Source: Yamagishiella unicocca (taxonomy: Eukaryota; Chlorophyta; Chlorophyceae; Chlamydomonadales; Volvocaceae). Taken from it: a stretch of DNA of 64,000 nucleotides. The stretch spans positions 434,001 to 498,000 of the forward strand of contig BDSL01000008.1 in the NCBI GenBank assembly GCA_003116995.1, written 5' to 3'. Position 1 is the first letter of the stretch, and each line of letters begins with the position of its first letter. A program made the position numbers and the translations under genes. The notes under the pieces were generated by a model. It ran no database searches. It saw only the letters and a program-made list of their open reading frames with translations, and was not told the origin of the DNA. Shown here piece by piece: positions 1 to 13,400 of the stretch.

Positions 1-3000
1 CATGTGGGAATATTTGAAAGAGGCGAACTTTCTTCGTTGTCCTGGAATCGCCCGGGCTTCAGTTGAGGACACCGGTGTAATGCATTACATACATATGTTT
101 TATTGCTGATGAGATGTTGCAGTGTCCCCTACTATTACAGGGATCGATGATCATCGTCTGGGGGACCCAAGCAAGGAGTCTGACCCCTAAAGTAATGTGC
201 GGTGTGTACGTACCTGTACTGGCTGCTGATCGCTGGTTGGAGGGCAAGGTGACATTGGAAGCACATGTATAGTATTAGTGGTTGCTGGTGGTTGTGTAGT
301 TCTGGAACGAAGGCACAAAGGCAAACCCATCTAGCTGCTGCTGGCGACACGTTGGGAGACGAAAGAGACGGAACCCCTCGCTGCCGTATCGCACCAACGC
401 TTTACCACGCACGACATCCGTGAACACAGCGCAGGTAGGTCAACAACGCCGTAGAACCAGCACTACCACTCATACTTCATGCACCCCATCCAGAAGCAAT
501 CGAGAAGTAGGACACCTTTTGTTGTATCAAGGAGGAGGAGGGTATACGGGGCTTTGGAACGTAACCCATGCATTGGAGGAAGTACAGAGGGAGGTTGGGA
601 CGGCGGAGATGGATGGGATGACAGCAGGAACCCAGCCAAGTAAGGCGGCCCCGGACAACGGACGCACGCACGAAGATATGTCACCCTCAAGTCCGTTCAG
701 AAAACGATAGCACCTTCTTAACATCTTATTGTTATAATGGTCATTTGTTAAACTCGCTCGAAGCCGGCAAGACGGGGAGACGCAAACCATTTGTCAACCA
801 TCATTTAGAGGGACACATATATGGGCACATATATAGCTAGGGTTCCCGGTTGATATTTAACACTTTTGTTGGCTGGTTTGATGGGCGTGACGTTGTCGCG
901 GGCGCGCGCTATTGGAAGGTTCGGAGACTCAACCCTACCTCAAACGTCAACCGCCAGCAGCAGGATGTCGGAATGATTATCAATGCAAGCTGATGCGAGG
1001 CTACTTGTCCAAAACGTGTAAAATACATATCTATTTGAAAACAAGCTTTATTTCCTTCTAAGGGTTTTACGATCTGAATGGCACTCGTCAAAACTGTTCG
1101 ACCGCGTGGTCGCGTTTTTGGCGCAGCGGTCGACTTAGCGTGAGCTTATTGATATTTAATATATTATACTATTTTCCGGGTTTCTGGCTGACAATGGTGC
1201 ACTCATGTTGGCTGGGTCGACCCTGGTCGACCTGCGGTTGTTACTACCAACCTAACGACCCAACGTGGAACGGAGAAATACACGAAACGTGTCACTGGGG
1301 AACGCGTGACACAAATTCCAACGTGTACCCGCCAACCGGAACTAGCTCGTCCGTAAACCACGTAATTGATGTGTATAACAAAATGTTGATGCTACTGATG
1401 CTACAGAAGACGGTAGAATGAACATGACAGTAAACTGGCGTGACAGCGCCGCCAACCGCGCGCAGCAAGTAAGGCAATCTTCCATCCGCATGCGCGCATC
1501 AAGCTCAGATTGCGAGAGGCCCTGGCCATCATGCCATCGACCGACGCATAGCGCCGCTTCCTCCTTAACGCAAGCAACGAGGAGGCGCTTTCGCCCGCTA
1601 GTCAAGCGAGCGCCGGAACCTTCGCAATGGCATGCCCCTCCTGCTCCTTCGTACACGGGTTTTCCTCGCAACCTCCCACCCAGGTCTATTGCCGTCAGTG
1701 GCCTCGCCTCTTATGCGCTGCAGGGAGTTACACCGCGCGCTGCTTCCAGCCAACGCCTCCCTATTTCTCGCGACTAAGCCTCAACAAATGTACCCGGGAG
1801 CTTCCGGGGCTCCGTCGCCTTCGGGCGATGTGCGACAGCCGCCAGTGGCTCAAAGCTGGAAACCGTGTGCCCCTCTCGCCTCCGAAGCCGACATTCAATA
1901 ATGCCGTCCCTGCAACCCACCGGCGAAACGAACTGACACCCGCCCAACGCGCGCACCCTGCGTGTACCGTTTCTGCCGATGGCAGCGCCCTCACCGTTTA
2001 AAACCGCCATCACAACTCCAGGGTTCGGAAAATAGGGTTTTCTCACCAACATCGTGGGGTCAGCCTCGCTTCCGGTCAAGCCGGCAGAAGCGCCCTCCCA
2101 GCTCGCCCTACACTCGTTTGTGCGCACGCGTGTATAAGCATTTTCAATGCATACTGACAATTGAGCAGGCTGGTGTGACAACACGGCAAATCGCGCAGCA
2201 ACGCTCCATCACGGGGAAAGCCTGTAGACGTGTAGAGCCTCCCCTGACAACGGTCCCTTACCTGTGCTGATTGCTGGATCACACGGATGTGCCCCACGTC
2301 GGCAGACGGACATGCCGGCTGGTATTTACGTAACGCGGGCGAAAACAAGAACAACCCCATGCTTGAACGCGGGGTGTCGTGACGACGCCGCGCGCAATAA
2401 GCACCCTCTTGCCAAAAGACATGCCTGCCGGACCACTATCGTACTTAACCGCCAACCGCTTCCAAAGGAGCGCCCCCCGGAAACCACAATACCACCTGCG
2501 CACATTGCACGACTGCTCGGCAAGCGTGCCCGCCAAGCACCAGCCTGCCGGTGCCGGTGCCCTCTTAACGTCTTAAGGGGTCACTACAAGAAAAATAAGA
2601 CACGAGCGCTTGGCACGCCCTGGCCGCGAACACGTTTCGAAAATGCGGCGCCGATTCTCATACGAGACCCGCCTGGACGACAGGGCCACGTAAAAATGTT
2701 TCAGTCCAGAGCCGTCGGAGTCCCAGCTCGCACACCCTCCGGCACATGCTAACGCGTGCCGCCCGTTTTTATCATCACCGCGGTTAAATTCAAATGATTC
2801 GTCCCACTAGCCTAAACGCGTATAGGGCGGAAGCGTTCAACAGGCGTGCAGCCTAGACAGCACGGCTTAACTGCTCCGTCACGGGTTGCAGGGACTCGAG
2901 CCCAGCGCTGGGGAGGGAGTCCCAGGGAGCACAGCGCCGGAGACGGCCTCGTTGTGGGCGTGATACGACGTCATGGCGACACCTGCCGACAGCCGCATCG

Positions 3001-4537
3001 GCCGCTGGCGAGCCCTGCGGCCTGCTCCTGGTCCAGGAGTGGGATCTCTCTACGCGTCTCGGCAGCGGCGTCAGGGCGTCGGGTGCGGGGAACGTCATCT
3101 CGCATTCTGCACAAGCGCAAATGACTGCACGCACGGTGGCTTGGAGAACATAGATGCCTCGCGAGCATGCAGTGCCGTACGGTGCCAGGACGCCAGCCAT
3201 GCCCTCGCGCCGTCCAGTGCCATGGCGTCACACACCTCCACACCGCCCAGCCCAGCCCTGGGCATCGCTTGCAGAAAAACCGCGGGCGTAGGCCCCGTCT
3301 CCCTGCAACACCATCCCCGGACGCGTGGAGAAGCCTCTCTAAGGCGCACGCCTTTACTCCATAACCTCGCCCAGTTACGCGCGCAACCAACCATTACCAG
3401 CCCGCACAGACCCGGTGCCCGGCAACCGTAAGCCGTAAGCGCATCCTACACGTATGGTATTGAATTGACTACTGCAGCCACGAAGTGAAACCTGCAGTTG
3501 AGGTACATCAAAGTCGCACAGCAAGTATTGTTATCAAGGGAGGGCATCAATGAAAAGCAACACGCACACGTGGAATTCCGAACCGTTGAGTCCAATCGCA
3601 GTTCCCATCAATGGCTTCTCCGCAAGCACCCCGGCCATGGACATCATCATTTCCATGCTCCGCTGTCGCAACCCGCCGCGAGCGAAACCCAACGTGCCGT
3701 CACACGGCTTCCTCCCCTCCCTTAAAAAATCGTTAACTGCCGCAGCCGGCTCCGACGCGGCGCATTGGCAGCCGCTCGACAAGCCATGTCAGCACCGCCG
3801 CCGCTTTATCAGCCCGTCAGTGCCTCCAGCATCACACGTTAACAGCGGAGCCATGCCGACGCCAGAGACATGGACCCATTCGCAGATGCGCGGATCGCCT
3901 TGGACCCACGCACGCTTATACATGAGGCCCGGCATCAGATCGGCACGAACCCGCCACTCGTTGCTTTGGCTGGCGCGAGGGAAAACAGCAGGAAAACTGC
4001 ATGGTGCGCATGAGGGATGAGGCACGCACACATTATGAACTGAGAGATGTGCCTCAGGAGATCGATAAGGTGCAGGTGTGCGAGACGCACGTCTCCGTTC
4101 GCCGACATCCTGCTGAGGATGCCGCAGCATGGACTCGGCAGCGGCTACCTACCTAATCCGCCGCCCCCGCCGGCACATCCCTGAGGGCAGCACTTCACTA
4201 CCAAACCGCTTTCGAGCGCACCTCCCACACCGAACAACAAAAAACGCGACCACATCTTCCGGTCACACACCACCGCTGTCGAGCAAACCACTCCTCACTG
4301 GCCCCCCCACACAAAGCGCGCCGCCAGGAGACCTCCCCTCCCCCTCTCCTCTCCTCCCACGCCCCCCGCAAGTCAGGAGGCGGCGCAGCGGCTGCCGTGC
4401 GGGTCTGCTGCAGCCCCGCCCCGCCCCGCCTCCTGCTGACCTAGGCGGGTGCAGCGCAGTGGCTGCTGCCCGCCGCTGACGTCTACCTGAACTGAACCGC
4501 CCATCAGCATGTCTTGGGTGGTCGGTGGCGGGTAGCT
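1..4537. other. No supportable gene; downstream flank of the kinase gene
   Basis: Open frames exist on both strands, but none shows a recognisable family motif, consistent codon pattern or a phase-compatible exon chain. Part of 4.0-4.5 kb is C-rich and may be 3' untranslated sequence of the minus-strand kinase that stops at 4538. Bases 31-63 carry a copy of a dispersed motif also found near 19.9, 20.3 and 53.8 kb. Bases 1648-1675 carry an intron-like motif (CACGGGTTTTCCTCGCAACC) shared with introns elsewhere in the window, so an unrecognised spliced gene here cannot be excluded. Confidence 0.4.
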
Positions 4538-7500
4538 TCACCCCCGTGCGGCTGCGTCCATCAGCCGCTGCAGCGACGACACCAGTACCGCGGCCGTGGG
4601 GCGACGAGCCGTGTCCGCCGACCAACAGGCCTGCGCCAGGCTCCTGCGAGGGAGGAGGCCGACGCAACACACGCCGAGTCTGTGTTTTGGTGCCCCTCTA
4701 AGCCGCGGGTGTTCCGCGGCCGGCTGTGTCCGTTGCTTAACCAATGAGCAGTGGCACACGGTTTGTGCACGTGTTTTGTGCATTTACCGCCCTTTTTCAT
4801 GGCTTCCGGGCGGAAGCCGCCAGCAGGTGATCAGGGGCGGTTGGGACGCAGCGGCCGCACCCGTCCTGCCCTGCCCTGCGTCCCCCCACACGTCCTGCCC
4901 TCCCCCGCCTCCCGGCCCTGTCAACCCTGTCCACCCTGCCCCACTCCCCCCAGCCCTCTATCTTGTCGTTTTTCGTGTCACCGGTTTCACACCACCCCCC
5001 CGGCCCTGTCCACCCTACTTGAATGCCGCGGGCGTCGATGTCGGGAACACCGGGCGCATGCCCTCGCGCACCACCTTGTACGGCACATCCTGCGGTGTGA
5101 GGAACGAGACCCCGGTGCGATGGCGCGTCCGGGGGGGGAAGGAGGTAAACATATGTAACCCACAAATGATGGCGCGTCCGGGGGGGGTCGAGGAAGAACC
5201 GTGGATGCGAGAAAAACCGCGTCCCGTGGGGTTTCGAGGAAGACCCGTGGGGGGCGGGGGCCGAACATGGGCGAGGGGAAGGGGCGTGGTTTGTGTGAGG
5301 AGCGTGAAGGCACGAGCCTTGCGGGGGCCACCTGGTGGACCGCCTGGGGTGCGGGTTTCACAGCCAGCGGTGGCAGCGGTGGTCTCGCATCGACGCGGGG
5401 AATAAGTCCATGCCACGTTTTGCCACCAGCACCTACTCAAGCTGCAGGACAAGGAGTCGTGGCTCAGCCCGCAGCCGCAGCTGGCCCCACCTGGAAGTTC
5501 GTGGCGGCGTGCTCGGCGTAGGGCGCCTTGCCGGTGTAGGCCTCCCACCTGCAGGTCGGGCGACGCACAGGGGCAAGGGCGGCACGGCCGTCCGTTCAGG
5601 GTTGCTGCTCGCAGGCCGCCGACTCGCATGCTCGCGCGGCACTCTGCTGAGGCAGGTGGACGGACCCCGTCCAGACCGCAGCCAGCAGCTGGCGTGCTCC
5701 TAAACCCTAAACCCTCGACCCCAAACCCTAAACCCTGAACCCTGAAGCCCTCGACGACCGGCGGACACGGTACGCACATGAGGATGCCGAAGGCGAAGAC
5801 GTCGACTGTGTGGTCCAGCTTGCTGCCTGCAGGTTGGGGGCAGGTGTCGGGACAGGCGTTGAGGCTTGAGAGGAGCAGTGAAGACAAGCGCCAGGGAAGC
5901 GCGGGGGAGCGGGAGCGGGAGCGGGAGCGGGAGCGGGAGCGGGAGCGGGAGCGGGAGCGGGAGCGGGAGCGGGAGCGGGAGCGGAAGGGGCCGATATAAA
6001 CCCATCCTGTCAAGCTGCTCGGCCCGCGGCTGCCTCCACCCGTCCCGCAGCCGCACCTTGCACCATCGTTTCTGGCGCCAGGTGTGTCACCTGTGCGGCG
6101 GTGGGGGGGGGGTGCGAAAGGGGGGGAAGGCGAGAATACCCGGTTACACGACACAGGACACGGAGGACGGAAATTAGCCGGCGACTAGTTTCCGGACACG
6201 CGTTTTGAGTGCGCATGCCGGGGAACTTGGGTTGACGTTTGAGAAATGTATGGACGCGGCCCGTCGACGTCGTGCTGGAGGAAACGGAACATGCCGGTTT
6301 GCGTTCGCATTTGGGGCAGGTTTGGGAACATGCCGGTTTGCGTTCGCATTTGGGGCAGGTTTGGGAACATGCCGGTTTGCGTTCGCATTTGGGGCAGGTT
6401 TGGGAACATGCCGGTTTGCGTTCGCATTTGGGGCAGGTTTGGGAACATGCCGGTTTGCGTTCGCATTTGGGGCAGGTTTGGGAACATGCCGGTTTGCGTT
6501 CGCATTTGGGGCAGGTTTGGGAACATGCCGGTTTGCGTTCGCATTTGGGGCAGGTTTGGGAACATGCCGGTTTGCGTTCGCATTTGGGGCAGGTTTGGGA
6601 ACATGCCGGTTTGCGTTCGCATTTGGGGCAGGTTTGGGAACATGCCGGTTTGCGTTCGCATTTGGGGCAGGTTTGGGAACATGCCGGTTTGCGTTCGCAT
6701 TTGGGGCAGGTTTGGGAACATGCCGGTTTGCGTTCGCATTTGGGGCAGGTTTGGGAACATGCCGGTTTGCGTTCGCATTTGGGGCAGGTTTGGGAACATG
6801 CCGGTTTGCGTTCGCATTTGGGGCAGGTTTGGGAACATGCCGGTTTGCGTTCGCATTTGGGGCAGGTTTGGGAACATGCCGGTTTGCGTTCGCATTTGGG
6901 GCAGGTTTGGGAACATGCCGGTTTGCGTTCGCATTTGGGGCAGGTTTGGGAACATGCCGGTTTGCGTTCGCATTTGGGGCAGGTTTGGGAACATGCCGGT
7001 TTGCGTTCGCATTTGGGGCAGGTTTGGGAACATGCCGGTTTGCGTTCGCATTTGGGGCAGGTTTGGGAACATGCCGGTTTGCGTTCGCATTTGGGGCAGG
7101 TTTGGGAACACTTGGCTTTCGGTCAGTTAGGTGTGGTGCGCTGCTCGCGGGTGGTGCCGTGCCCCGCCGCAGCTCGCCGCAACGCCCCAGAGGTATGTTG
7201 CCTTCAGGGACTGCCAAAGTAGGGCTGCCAGACCCAGGCATGTGAGTTCATGTGAAGAGTCAACTGAGAGTCGAATGAAGTTGAATGAAGTCCAATCAAT
7301 CCAAGCATGCCATGTTCGGTCGCATGTCGAGTCAGGCGCCCGGACCAGTCCATCGAAGCGTCAGCGAGCCAGGCGACATTAGCAGCTCTGGTGCTAGCAC
7401 CCGGGCCCCCTTGGCGTCCTCCCGCCCGCCCGCCCGCCCGCCCGCAAACTCCAGTACACACACACGCACGCACACCCACCCACACACGCACGCACGCACA

Positions 7501-10366
7501 CACCGCGCCCCAAGCGGTGCTCACCGTGCCAACCGGCTCGTGGTAGCGCATCGTGGGCCTGGCGAGGGGGTCGTCCGCGTCCTCCACATGCATCTGCAGC
7601 AAGTTGACGAAGCCGAAGTCCTACAGGAGGAGGAGGAAGAGGAGGAGAGGAGGAAGAGGATGGTGGAAGAGGATGGTGGAAGAGGATGGAGGAAGAGGAT
7701 GGCGGAAGAGGATGGTGGAAGAGGATGGAGGAAGAGGATGGAGGAAGAGGATGGAGGAAGAGGAGGCGGAAGCCGATGGCGTAAGAGGATGGAGGAAGAG
7801 GATGGAGGAAGCCGATGTCGGAAGAGGAGGGCGCGCAAACGCGCGCGCCCGTCAATAGCGCACCGCACCACCACACTGTTGCCCCGCCCTGCACCGTTGC
7901 CCTGCCCAACAATGAGTCCTTGCGGATATGTGGCAGCTGCCGAAGTTTACGCTGAGAGGGCGCATCGGAGCCCACCCACAAGACCTAACAACTGCTTACG
8001 CCTCACGAGGCAATCACGCATCTGTGCGCTGCTCCCACGCGAGGGCGCTCGCCGCAATGTCTGGCTGCTTGCCCTCCCCCCCGTTTCCTAATCGGGTTCA
8101 TCTTTTCTGTACCGACCCACGGGTCACCTCTCGTACCCCTCTTCAACCCCAAAACCCTGACCCCCCGTGGCGCCCGCGCGCCACACGGTTTCCTCTTCGA
8201 ACACGGGTTTTCCTTGCACACACACACCCCCGGGTCGTCGCACCGTGAGCTTGCAGGTGAAGCCGCGCGGGTCGCTGGCCGAGCTCTTGAGCAGCACGTT
8301 GGCGGGCTTGACGTCGCAGTGCACCAGCTGCATGGAGTGCATGTGCCTCAGCGCCAGAGCCACCTCAAGCAGCGTCAGGTAGATGGCGCGCATGCTGCCG
8401 CCGCCGCCGGCGGCGCGGCTGGTGATGTTGCGCGGCGCTGAGCCGCCGGCGCCCCACGAGGGGCTGCCCTCCGCAGGGATCGCGGGCAGCTGCGACAGGG
8501 TGTGCGACCGGCGGGGGGCGCGCCAGCGGGCGGTCTCGGCGTTGCGAACCGCGGTGGCGAACATGCCGCTGTCCTGCGCGCGGTGGACGCGAAGCGGGAG
8601 GGTTAGAGGAAGACCCGTGGATGCCCGAGCGGGAGGGGCGGGGGTTATAAGCGAATCCGCGAATCCACGGCCAACAAACCGAGGGTGGCGAATCCACGGT
8701 CGACAAACCGAGGGAGGGGGGGGGCAGGGGGGGGGCCAATAAGAACCGGTTACGCGACAGGGATGGGATAGCTGGCGCACTGGGAGAGTGGGGGGCAATT
8801 TCGAGGAAGACCCGTGGATGCGAGAAAAACCGTTTAGGACAGGCGTTTTGAGATGCATGCTGGAGAGCTCGGGTGAGGAAAAGACGGAGGTCGTATGTCG
8901 ATCGACCTTCGGCGGCTAAGCGGGGAGGGGGGAGGGCGGAGGGGAGGTGGCGTAAAGACCAGGTTACACGACGTGGGTAGTGTAGCTGGCGCATAGGGGA
9001 GGGGGAGGGGGGCGAAGTGTGGGTTCGTGTCAAGGCGCTGTGGGCGGGTGCGTCGGGGCGGGAGGGGGTGTCGAGGACGACGACGCGCGGACGCGACTGA
9101 ACCCGAAAACCACAAACGGAGCATCAATGGGGGTACAGTGGGTGTACATCGTGTCCCCTGTGCTGGTGTCTGGTGTCTGAGCTGGCGCTCGGGGGGGGGT
9201 CGGCGCCCCGCAGCCGCCTCGCACTCACCAGGGCGTCCGCCAGCGAGCCCAGGTCGCAGCACTGTGTGTGTGGGGGGGGGGGCACGGGGGAAGAGTCAAG
9301 GGAGGGGTGTATGTGTGTGTTTTATATATGGTGTATGTGTTTTATATATGGTGTATGTGTGTGTGTGTGTTTTGCGCAGGCCGGCCACAAATACGGGCAT
9401 TAGCACATAGTACGGCAGCGATGGCTGTGGCGGTTGGTGGGTATGCGGAGGTTGCTCGTCCACGCAACAGGGTCGTGCTGCAAGGGTGCCGGCCGCGGGT
9501 GTACCCGGTACCCGGGGGCACAGCCGCTGATCCTGACCGTTGGTGGCACACAGCGTCACACAGCACGGCTCATGACTGGGGAATGGGGTTAGCCGATATA
9601 TATGCGGGTACGACGCCCACGGGTACGACGCGCACGGGTACGACGCGCACGGGTACGACGCGCAGGGCAGTCCTGGAGCACTGGGTGAGGGCCGAGGCGG
9701 GATGCGCCCAGGTGTGCGTTCGATAAGCTCGCACACGATTGGGCACCTAGCGCCCCCACTTAGCCGCTGCGGTGACCGCCCAGCTGCCGCTGCCGCCACC
9801 CGCGCGGGCGCGTTTCGTGGAACGTGACACACGGCCTTCAAGCGGCGGCCTCAGCTCGTCAGCCCACGAGGAACCCCCGGGGGACGCACCTCCATAATAA
9901 GCACCGTCTGAACCGGGCCTGCGGGTGGGAGGGGGGCGGCGCAAGGCACGTTAGGCTCCTCAGTCCGCACTAGCAAGGCATGTTGGGCTCCGCAGCAGCC
10001 AGGCAGGGGTACCCACTAAACCGTCGCCAGCCCCCATCCGACGGCCATGCGGCCCCACCCCACCGCACCGCACCCCCAACCAACGCGGTCCACCCCGCAG
10101 CCGCCGCACCCACCAGGCGGCGTCACGTCCGCCAACAAGGGCAGCAGCCGAGGCAGCACCGGCGCCTCCCGCGCGCTGCCCCGGTCGCCCTCATCACTCT
10201 CCGCCTGCACCAGCACGCGAGTGTGGTAGCTGTAGATCTGGACGATGTTGGGGTGGCTGATGGACGTCATGACAGCCAGCTCGCGAGCGCCGCGCATGAT
10301 GGCCCGGAACTGCGCCTGCCGAGCAGTCGGCGGCGGCGACGTGAGATCTCCGTCCGCAGGGGGCGG

Positions 10367-10404
<38 letters not shown>

Positions 10405-13400
10405 GCTGTTGCTGCTGCCGGGCCGGCTCCGCTGTCTCCTCGTCGTCATCGGCGAACGGCGCCTTCATCACCTTGACAGCGACCTACAGCCGAAACCAAC
10501 GCGCGGGGTGACGGCGGTGGCGCGCGTAGGGAAGGAGGCGAAGGCGGTTTAATTTATCGGTCATGTAGGTGGAGTGAGGAAGGAGCGGGGATCTTGCGGG
10601 GGTCGTGGCGGTTATGGTGGTTGCGGTGGTTGCGGCGGTTGCGGTGACGGCCCGTTTCTACGGCCTGTGAGGAGCAAGCGCTGGTTCATGGGCCTCCACG
10701 TTTTTTCTCCCAAGACAGTCGCGTGCAGGGGACAACCCCGGCACTTGTTACACACCACCGCGCACTACCTTGCGTAACACACTGGGCAGTGCTTCACCAG
10801 GAAAGCTTCATCCAATTATGCTGTGCAGAGCACAGCAAGGTTTCCACAAAGGGAACACCCAGACTATACGTATGTTGTTACTTCAAGAACTGCAATGTAG
10901 TTTGCCATAGCTAAATTGCTGTTGTAGCGCAACTTTGTGAAACCACACGAAATAACTTCAAGCCCCGGCGAACCCCGGACAAGAAGGAGGGCCCATTTCC
11001 GGTAGTAGCTCAACGATGTTGCACACCAGGCAGAACCCAGCTTCCCCGCCACCTCCACCAGCAGTCCTTCCGCCCGCGCACCCACCTCCAGCCCATGCAG
11101 CAGCCCGGAGTACACGGTGGAGCAGCCCCCACCGCCCAGCACCTTGATGAGCTGCAGGAAGCGCAAGTCCTCGTCGGCGTGGGGGCTGAACTCAGGGGCA
11201 GAGGGCCGGGGTGAGGGCGAGCGTGGGCGGAGGGAAGACATTATCGTTTTGCGGGAGCCGGAGTTACAGGACATGATCACTTTTTAAAGGACATGATCAC
11301 TTTTTAAAGGACATGATCACTTTTTAAAGGACATGATCACTTTTTAAAGGACATGATCAATGTTCGCTGGATCCGGAGTTACAGGGCCTGCCGGCGCTTG
11401 GCTGAGGTGCAGGTGGTAGGTGGCGGGGCGTACACGGCAAACTGGTTGCGGAGATTAAGACTTTACGGTGAAAGCCTCTTACGGCGGTCAACTACGCACC
11501 CACTCACACACACACCCCCGGGCTCGCAGCGGGAGGGGCAGGCCAGCACATCCTGGCAACATCGACGGCGCTGGCTACGTCGGTTGTTGCCCCGCCGGGG
11601 TCGGGGGCCACACCGGGGTTGGGGCCCACGCCAGATGATGCCGCGGCGATGCCAGGCCCCTTCACCCCAACCAACATATGGTGTCTAGTCGCAAGCGAGG
11701 CGGCAAGCCGGTGACCTCGCAATCCACCAGCCCCGACGGAGCAGCCCCCCAGCAGCCCCCCAGCAGCCCGAACAGTACCTGGGGGCGGCCTCCGTGTTGT
11801 AGGAGCGCAGCGTGTTCCAAAAGGAGCTCACCAGGATGTCCATGTTGGTGCGCATCACCGTGAGCGTGTCGGACACGTCCCAGGGCATCGTGGCCAGCTG
11901 GGACAGCGCCAGGGAGGGCCAGGAAGGTGAGAGGAAGCTCGCGAACCGAAAAAAACAATACCCGGAGGAAATGAAATGCTAGCTAGGGGAGCGGAGCCTT
12001 CAGCACGCGTTTGGGGGTGCATAATTGAGAACCAGGCAGGTACGGGAGGCGGAGGAAGAGGGCTGCGACCGGTGGGCAGCTTCCCCCCCCCACCCAAGCG
12101 GGCAGCAGCAGCGGGGGTTGGGATGGGGCAGGTGGCATTGGTCCGTTGGCACTGCCGCCCGAGACCCACGGAGTCCGGTACACTTGGCACCCTCTCCGCT
12201 AACGGCGGCGTCGTCCACACGCTCCGAAACCTCATTGTGGGCAGCGCGCATGGCGGCAGCCCCGGCCGCCAACCCTTCCAGCACGTCACCCCACCCCCCC
12301 GGCGCCCCGCCCCGCCATTGGCGGGACTCGCCCCATTGACCCGGACGGCTGCCTCAATAACCTACCAGCTCCGAAACCTGCCGCCGCGGGGGCACGTGCA
12401 TCCTCGCGTCCCGGGACCCCGACGCGCTGCCTGGCGGGGTCAGGCTGGGGCGCTGGTTGTGCAGACGCCGCTGGATGTTGGACATCTGGCTGGTGGGCGG
12501 CGTCACGTTGCTGCTGCTGCGATGAATGGGGTCGCCGCCGCTAGTCAGCGGGTCGCCGATTGCGCCGGCGCCGCCGGTGCCGCCGGTGCCCTTGCCGGTA
12601 ACACTCCCGCTCCCCATCAGCGCCGCCACCAGGCTGTTGTAGCTGCTCATTATGACGTTGGCCACGGCAGTGCCGGCGGGGCCGCCGGCCCCCGGGGCCT
12701 GGGTAGCGGTAGCGTGGGACAGGCGGCTCCGAGGGACCCGGGGGCAGGTCTCCGACGCGTCCCGGGCGGCTGGGCCACTGGCAACAGGGAGGGTCAGCGC
12801 CGCCCAGACCGTTCCGTTGGCTGCGTTCGGCGGCTGCGCTGCCGCGCCCCCCTGGCCCAGGGCGCCGACGGTGACGCTCTCGCCCGCTGCGGGGCGGGGG
12901 CGCGCGCCGTGAGGGGATCGAACCGGGGTTTCAGCACGTGCGCGGCGAATCAGGTATATGTACAATGTGTCGGATGAGGGGTGCCATGGAACACACAGCC
13001 ACGCCGTCACCCACGGGTCCCGTATCCGCGATGGACGGACCGCCCCAGCGGCCTCAAACCCTAAAACTCTACAACCCACCCCCCTCGACATCCAGGGGTC
13101 TCCCTCGAAACCCCTCGACACCCCCGATCCCCCCCCGGCCGCCGCGCTCACTAATGTTCGTCGTGCGGGACCCCAGCAGGTGCACCAGCGCGGCGCCCTC
13201 GCCGTCCACGGCCTCCTGGCTGCCCCTCAGGGACCCGCTGGAGGCCATCGAACGGTCGCGGGGGCTCGGCATGCGCAGCGATACCGACAAGCCGACGCCG
13301 ACGCCGGCGGCGGCGCCGCCAGGCGCCTGTACGGCACCCGCCGTTGCGGACGACAGCGACAGCAGGCCGGCGCCGGCGGCGCCGCCGGTGGCGATGGCTG

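Noticed and set aside
1774..2184. 136-residue minus-strand frame with balanced composition
   Set aside because: No motif, no splice partners and no conserved neighbours to support it.
6289..7107. Possible CRISPR array
   Set aside because: The copies are directly adjacent with no unique spacers, and the setting is a eukaryotic intron.
6174..7245. Several 300-residue ORFs on both strands with repeating 13-residue units
   Set aside because: They are translations of the 39-bp tandem array in different frames, and the array lies inside a kinase intron.
7285..8091. 268-residue Glu/Arg-rich plus-strand frame
   Set aside because: It comes from the GGAAGAGGATGG microsatellite and overlaps two kinase exons on the other strand that carry real motifs.
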